A stretch of DNA of 10,302 bases from an uncultured Pseudomonadota bacterium (GTDB lineage Bacteria; Pseudomonadota; Gammaproteobacteria; Burkholderiales; Methylophilaceae): NCBI GenBank assembly GCA_903854305.1, contig CAINWC010000030.1:1-10302 (forward strand). Direction: 5' to 3'. Shown here piece by piece: positions 6,896 through 10,302 of this stretch. The position numbers and the translations under genes were made by a program. The stretch's first letter is position 1. The number at the start of each line of letters is the position of its first letter. A model generated the notes under the pieces. That model saw only the letters and a list, made by a program, of their open reading frames with translations, was not told where the DNA came from and did not search any database.

Positions 6896-6971
6896 AACAA
6901 AAGCACCCATAGTCAGGTGGGCAGATTCAACGGCAGAGGCATTTTTTCAAAGGCCTCAATTAAAGTCAGAT

Positions 6972-8282
6972 TTAGAATGTATACATCAAGGTAGCCAAAA
7001 ACTTGTCAGTATCGCGCTTACGCGTTGTAGTGGTCGATCCATAAAGGTCATCTTCTTTGAAGCTGAAGTATTCCAGCTTACCGCTCCAGTTCTTGTTGTA
7101 GCTGTAACCTGCCACCAGATCTAACTCCTGTCCATAATGGTTGCCCGTGCCCGCACCACTTGGCGTGGTAAAGTTTACGTCGGAGTCTAACCAGTGGTAC
7201 TCTGCCGACAATTGCACGTCTAATACTTTGCCGTTTAGTGTTAGGAATGTATCTTCTATACCTTCTTTTGGTGTAGTTAAGAAAAGATCACCTAAGCCTT
7301 GAAATAAGTGACCGGTTGCCAATGGTGTTTGAAAACCATACAGGCCATTATTACTAGAAAGCACTTCGCGATCCATACGTGCAGACCAGTTGCCAAAGCC
7401 AGCACCAGCACCTAAACGCCAGTAGTGTGCGTCGATTCTGCTATCACCGCCACGATAATTATCTTGTTTAGCATACTCTGCGGTATAGAGTACTTTCCAG
7501 TCAGTATCAACCTTATGGCTACCATCAGCGCGTAATCCAAAGGTTTGGCTGGAATTATTGGTCATAGGAGCCCCCACTGTGGGGTAGATAAAACCATTAA
7601 TCGGCATATTCTGGAAATACCCATAACCAGTCAGATTTTCAGTGGGCGAGTATTTCCAAGTGGCATGTGCAATATCCACATTGCCATTGTTATAGTAATA
7701 GCTGGAGATTCTTCTTAGGCCTTCGAAATGAGCTGCATATAAATCTACGTTTGGAATGCTTTTGTTTTCAATCGCAATGCCATCAAAAACCTGCATGATT
7801 TGACGGAATTCAACATTGCCAATAAAGCGCACGTTATCTAGTTTTACCGATTGGCGGCCAACGCGCACCTTCGTGTCTGGTATGCCCGTCCATTCAAGAA
7901 AAAGCTGATTAACACCCGTGTAATCAGGATCAGCTATTGTTGGGTAGCCAACCTTATCTGCAGGCTTTGGCGTTGTGCCATCATAAAAGTCATTGTTAAA
8001 TTGGGCAACATTGATCAACTGCGCCGCAATGCTGAAGTTATTCAAAGGCTTGGTTTGCCAGCCAATCAAGCTACGCATGGTCCAGGCATTAGAGTCTTTA
8101 GGTGAGCCATCTACCTGGTCGTTCTCATACCGCAATCTAAAGCTAGTCATCGGCTTACCCATGCTAATCGCTTCCATCAATGTTGATGGTGCGGCAACAT
8201 TAGTAAGGTCTTCAGCCAAACTTGGCAATGCGTACATGGCAGCAACGGCCGCTAATAAATAAGTGTTTAAGCTGTGCTTCAT
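6972..8282 (-). CDS. Outer-membrane beta-barrel porin, alginate-export-like
   Basis: A 436-residue protein with a clear signal peptide (MKHSLNTYLLAAVAAMYALP, cleavage after SLA at 23). A long run of alternating polar and aromatic strands follows, with terminal Phe436 (LATLMYTF), the usual C-terminal signature for outer-membrane barrel insertion. Segments such as RLRYEND, LFLEWTGIPDTKVRVGRQ and ELDLVAGYSYNKNWSGKLEY resemble the alginate-export/AlgE-like porin family, which in bacteria without alginate genes is used as a general or unknown-substrate porin. Nothing here indicates alginate synthesis. ATG 8282 has GGGA 7 nt upstream. It follows the sco gene in the same direction after 114 bp, a gap with its own dyad, so it may have its own promoter. 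Substrate unknown; nitrite or organic acids would be guesses. Confidence 0.8.
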   Translation of the reverse strand: MKHSLNTYLLAAVAAMYALPSLAEDLTNVAAPSTLMEAISMGKPMTSFRLRYENDQVDGSPKDSNAWTMRSLIGWQTKPLNNFSIAAQLINVAQFNNDFYDGTTPKPADKVGYPTIADPDYTGVNQLFLEWTGIPDTKVRVGRQSVKLDNVRFIGNVEFRQIMQVFDGIAIENKSIPNVDLYAAHFEGLRRISSYYYNNGNVDIAHATWKYSPTENLTGYGYFQNMPINGFIYPTVGAPMTNNSSQTFGLRADGSHKVDTDWKVLYTAEYAKQDNYRGGDSRIDAHYWRLGAGAGFGNWSARMDREVLSSNNGLYGFQTPLATGHLFQGLGDLFLTTPKEGIEDTFLTLNGKVLDVQLSAEYHWLDSDVNFTTPSGAGTGNHYGQELDLVAGYSYNKNWSGKLEYFSFKEDDLYGSTTTTRKRDTDKFLATLMYTF

Positions 8283-8329
8283 ATTAATATCCCATTGCGT
8301 TTAAAATTTACTATTCAGATTTAGGCTTG

Positions 8330-8354
8330 GTTTGCACAAAAGTGAGGTGCAAAC
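8330..8354. promoter_or_regulatory. Inverted repeat GTTTGCAC-N9-GTGCAAAC upstream of the porin gene
   Basis: Perfect 8-bp arms (8330-8337 and 8347-8354) with a 9-bp spacer lie 48-72 bp upstream of the porin ATG and 43 bp after the sco stop. There is no U-run on the minus strand, so it is not a standard terminator. The position suits an operator over the porin promoter or a processing stem between sco and porin. Role inferred. Confidence 0.45.
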
Positions 8355-8396
8355 ACAATTACATCGCTACATACAAACCTAGCTCATATCGTGACC

Positions 8397-8975
8397 TCAG
8401 TGTTTTGAATCAATCGTATTGCTTGAGAAGTCCTTTTCAATGGCCTCCACAATGGGTTTTATACCGGTCAATGTTCCGCTGGCCTGCATTTGAATTTGAC
8501 CTTGGCTATTTAAAAGAGTAACAGTATTGGAATGTGCAACATCACCATCTTTAATGACTTTATATCTTCCATTCAGCGCATTAGAAAGTGTGCGTACTAA
8601 TTCGTTGTTGCCACGAAGCAGCTTCCAGTTGGGGTTTAACCCCTTTTTTTCAGCAAAAGCTTTGAGTGTTTTTGGATAGTCTGTATCAGGTGTGAGAGAT
8701 ACCAGTACGAACCCTATTTTACTTCGCATATTCATTGGAACTTGCTGTTCTACACGCTTCATACTTTCTACAATAATTGGACAAGCGTTAGAGCAGCCGG
8801 TATAGATCAATGCAATAAGTTGTGGTTTGCCGGCTAAAGACGCTAACTGAATAGACTCATTATTATCGGTTTGCCAAGTACCGCCGACTTGATAAATTGA
8901 ATCACTTGGCAAAACCGCCCCTGCAAAGACGGAGGCGCTAAAGCTAAGTAGCAAGCCTATTATTAACATTCTCAT
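8397..8975 (-). CDS. Sco1/SenC/PrrC-family copper chaperone, periplasmic
   Basis: From ATG 8975 this is 192 residues with a signal peptide (MRMLIIGLLLSFSASVFAG) and a thioredoxin-like domain. The Sco copper site is complete: Cys61 and Cys65 in YTGCSNACP (CxxxC) and His148 in DVAHSN. Sco proteins bind copper in the periplasm and deliver it, or reducing equivalents, to the CuA site of cytochrome oxidase or to other cuproenzymes. A reading frame extends upstream to ATG 8999, but that would overlap the previous gene by 14 bp and put charged residues before the signal peptide. ATG 8975 has AAGGA 7 nt upstream and lies 10 nt after the nirV-like stop. Position after nirK suggests help in metallating the nitrite reductase, which is inference. 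Confidence 0.88.
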   Translation of the reverse strand: MRMLIIGLLLSFSASVFAGAVLPSDSIYQVGGTWQTDNNESIQLASLAGKPQLIALIYTGCSNACPIIVESMKRVEQQVPMNMRSKIGFVLVSLTPDTDYPKTLKAFAEKKGLNPNWKLLRGNNELVRTLSNALNGRYKVIKDGDVAHSNTVTLLNSQGQIQMQASGTLTGIKPIVEAIEKDFSSNTIDSKH

Positions 8976-8982
8976 TGAGCAA

Positions 8983-8987
8983 TCCTT
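8983..8987 (-). promoter_or_regulatory. Ribosome binding site deciding the sco start
   Basis: AAGGA on the minus strand overlaps the TAA of the upstream gene and stands 7 nt before ATG 8975. It selects the shorter start, whose product begins directly with the signal peptide. Confidence 0.65.
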
Positions 8988-9759
8988 AATCGTTACCATC
9001 TATCGCGCATCTAAATCCCAAACTTCCTAGCGTGAATTTAGCATTGAGGCTTGAACGGAATCCATAACGCATAAACGCAGCATAATCACTAGGATTTACC
9101 GCCCCAGCACTACCAGAAGCGCAGTAAAGGTCTTTATTCACACTGCTATCATCACGCGATTCGCCGCTGATTAAATTCGAGTTAAAGTCTTCGGTCCATT
9201 CCCAAATGAGTCCGTGCATATTATGTACACCCCAATAATTGGGCTCATCTTTACCCACCTCTGCAGGCGGTTGCTTCGCGGCTTTAGCGTACCAATCTAA
9301 TATCTGTTGGTTGTAGCCTTTTTCCAGGCTTCCGTCTTTTTGAGTAAATGATGCTTGCGCCACATATTCCCATTCGGCGATAGTTGGCAAACGTTTCTGC
9401 TGTGCCTGACAGTAAGCTTGCGCCGCATACCACGAAACAAAAATCACCGGCTTTTCTAAATCTGTTGCATTTGGTACGTATTGATTAGAAACTTTTAGCC
9501 AATGGTTTAAATAACTATTTTCTGCAAATAAACTTGGTACTGCATCACGTTGCCACTTTGGATTTTCCACTACAAAATGCTGAAATTCGCGATTAGTAAT
9601 AGGCTGCTTATCTAAACGAAATGCCGGTACGCTGACTAACGGACTATCTAAGCTAAGATACAGCGGGCGATATTCACCCGCCGTAATGTTAGCCATACCA
9701 TCCTGCCCCCAAGTGTTGGTACAAACCAATACCAGCATGACAAAGCAGAAGCGCAGCAT
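8986..9759 (-). CDS. nirV: NirV-like FGE-sulfatase (SUMF1/EgtB/PvdO) fold protein
   Basis: A 257-residue exported protein with a hydrophobic signal (MLRFCFVMLVLVCTNTWG) and one formylglycine-generating-enzyme-type domain. Typical landmarks are DKQPITNREFQHFV, PVIFVSWYAAQAYCQ, KRLPTIAEWEYVA, NMHGLIWEWTEDF and the closing GSLGFRCA. The catalytic cysteine expected in the CRSAYR-like segment of true FGE appears to be replaced (AAFMRYGFRSSL), so sulfatase activation is unlikely. Proteins of this type occur beside copper nitrite reductase genes as NirV; their reaction is not established. ATG 9759 is preferred over TTG 9765, with a weak AGG upstream. It begins 14 nt after the nirK stop and ends 10 nt before sco, so the three genes form one operon. 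The domain call is firm; the nirV symbol rests on the neighbour. Confidence 0.8.
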   Translation of the reverse strand: MLRFCFVMLVLVCTNTWGQDGMANITAGEYRPLYLSLDSPLVSVPAFRLDKQPITNREFQHFVVENPKWQRDAVPSLFAENSYLNHWLKVSNQYVPNATDLEKPVIFVSWYAAQAYCQAQQKRLPTIAEWEYVAQASFTQKDGSLEKGYNQQILDWYAKAAKQPPAEVGKDEPNYWGVHNMHGLIWEWTEDFNSNLISGESRDDSSVNKDLYCASGSAGAVNPSDYAAFMRYGFRSSLNAKFTLGSLGFRCAIDGND

Positions 9760-9773
9760 TTGCAAACTACCTA

Positions 9774-10302
9774 CTAACCATGAGCATCGCCAGCCGCTGG
9801 AGCAGCTTTACGTTGCTTATCAACTTGAGCCGGTGTTACTTGGCCGCCGTTATTGCCAAAGCTGTTCAAGACATAAGTTAAGGCATTCGCAATTTGCTCG
9901 TTATTCAGAGCAATAGCAGGCATCACGCTATCGAAATTTTTACCGTTCACCGTAATTGGACCTGAGCGACCATGCAACAATATGCCAATGGCACGATCAT
10001 GATCTGCATTTAAGAAATCAGATTTAGCCAGTGGCGGGAAAGCGTTAGGAATGCCTTCACCATTGGCTTGATGACAGGCTAAACAGTTAGATTCAAATAC
10101 ATTTTTGCCTTGGGCGATTTGCTCGTCTTTAGTTAAGGTTTTAACTACGGCAGCGGTTGGATTTGCGATTGACTGTGTGGCTGAGCCTTCTGGCAAGTAC
10201 ACTTTATCCGCTTGTTTTCCGGAATAAATAATCTTATCTTCTGGGCCAGTGACTTTCAACATACCCAAAGTACCCTTATTAAAGGCGCGGAAAATTGAGT
10301 GG
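9774..10302 (-). CDS. nirK: C-terminal part of copper nitrite reductase fused to cytochrome c, 5' end cut off
   Basis: The frame is open from the right edge (10301) and gives 175 residues. A TTG at 10268 is only an internal codon: the upstream residues HSIFRAFNKG match the end of the second cupredoxin domain of NirK, and His1 aligns with the type-2 copper histidine (His306 in Achromobacter NirK). After GMLKVTGPEDKIIYSG, a linker leads to a class I cytochrome c domain with heme motif CLACH (residues 73-77) and likely axial Met127 in DSVMPA, then an Ala/Lys/Pro-rich tail. This is the three-domain cupredoxin-cytochrome NirK type known from Ralstonia pickettii, which reduces nitrite to NO in the periplasm using electrons through its own heme. 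The N-terminal cupredoxin domains lie outside the window. Confidence 0.88.
   Translation of the reverse strand, partial: HSIFRAFNKGTLGMLKVTGPEDKIIYSGKQADKVYLPEGSATQSIANPTAAVVKTLTKDEQIAQGKNVFESNCLACHQANGEGIPNAFPPLAKSDFLNADHDRAIGILLHGRSGPITVNGKNFDSVMPAIALNNEQIANALTYVLNSFGNNGGQVTPAQVDKQRKAAPAAGDAHG

Noticed and set aside
6936..6957. GAGGC/GCCTC hairpin as a second terminator of the porin or of mxaL
   Set aside because: The main stem is only 5 bp with a mismatch before further pairing, and neither strand has a U-run after it; the stronger hairpin at 6856-6895 serves better.
6855..7124. Plus-strand open frame of 89 codons downstream of mxaL, considered as a possible mxaD
   Set aside because: It runs through the terminator hairpin and into the antisense of the porin 3' end; the protein has no signal peptide or MxaD-like features.
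8976..8999. Longer start for the sco gene at ATG 8999
   Set aside because: It would overlap the preceding gene, add a polar leader before the signal peptide, and ignore the good AAGGA that fits ATG 8975.
9774..10268. Stand-alone cytochrome c starting at TTG 10268
   Set aside because: The frame is open to the window edge and the upstream residues HSIFRAFNKG belong to the NirK cupredoxin domain, so this is the end of a larger fusion protein.

Overview
The window looks like chromosome from a methylotrophic, facultatively denitrifying betaproteobacterium, most likely a Methylophilaceae member such as Methylotenera. That is an inference from gene content and moderate GC: a methanol-dehydrogenase maturation operon (mxaRSACKL order) lies next to a copper nitrite reductase cluster. 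No phage, IS, CRISPR, tRNA or rRNA feature was seen.

Layout. (1) Positions 1-1172, minus strand: the N-terminal ~390 residues of a MocR-family regulator (GntR winged helix plus aminotransferase-like PLP domain); its C-terminus runs off the left edge. (2) Positions 1173-1398: a 226-bp divergent intergenic region packed with dyads and short direct repeats. (3) Positions 1399-6852, plus strand: a tightly coupled six-gene operon with stop/start overlaps. It holds a MoxR/MxaR AAA+ ATPase (broken by an apparent one-base deletion in an A6 run at 1883-1888), DUF58 protein MxaS, MxaA, VWA protein MxaC, TPR-like MxaK and VWA protein MxaL. (4) Positions 6851-6895: a strong hairpin whose U-tract reads on the minus strand. 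(5) Positions 6972-10302, minus strand: the C-terminal end of a NirK nitrite reductase fused to cytochrome c (cut by the right edge), a NirV-like FGE-fold protein, a Sco-type copper chaperone and an outer-membrane porin of the alginate-export type.

How the genes fit together. Mxa accessory proteins are known from methylotrophs to be needed for assembly and metal (Ca2+) loading of periplasmic PQQ methanol dehydrogenase. Here the structural genes mxaFJGI and the gene mxaD are not adjacent, so the operon is an orphan in this window. The minus-strand cluster provides periplasmic nitrite reduction: NirK takes electrons through its own fused heme, and the Sco protein could supply or protect copper. 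The two convergent blocks place methanol oxidation assembly and nitrite respiration side by side, which suits methanol-driven denitrification.

Main points for a second look: the mxaR frameshift, which removes the conserved DRF-type motif from both halves; the pair of 6-4-6 inverted repeats exactly 50 bp apart around the putative mxaR promoter; the TauR-like CTGGA direct repeats near the MocR gene; and the dyad upstream of the porin.
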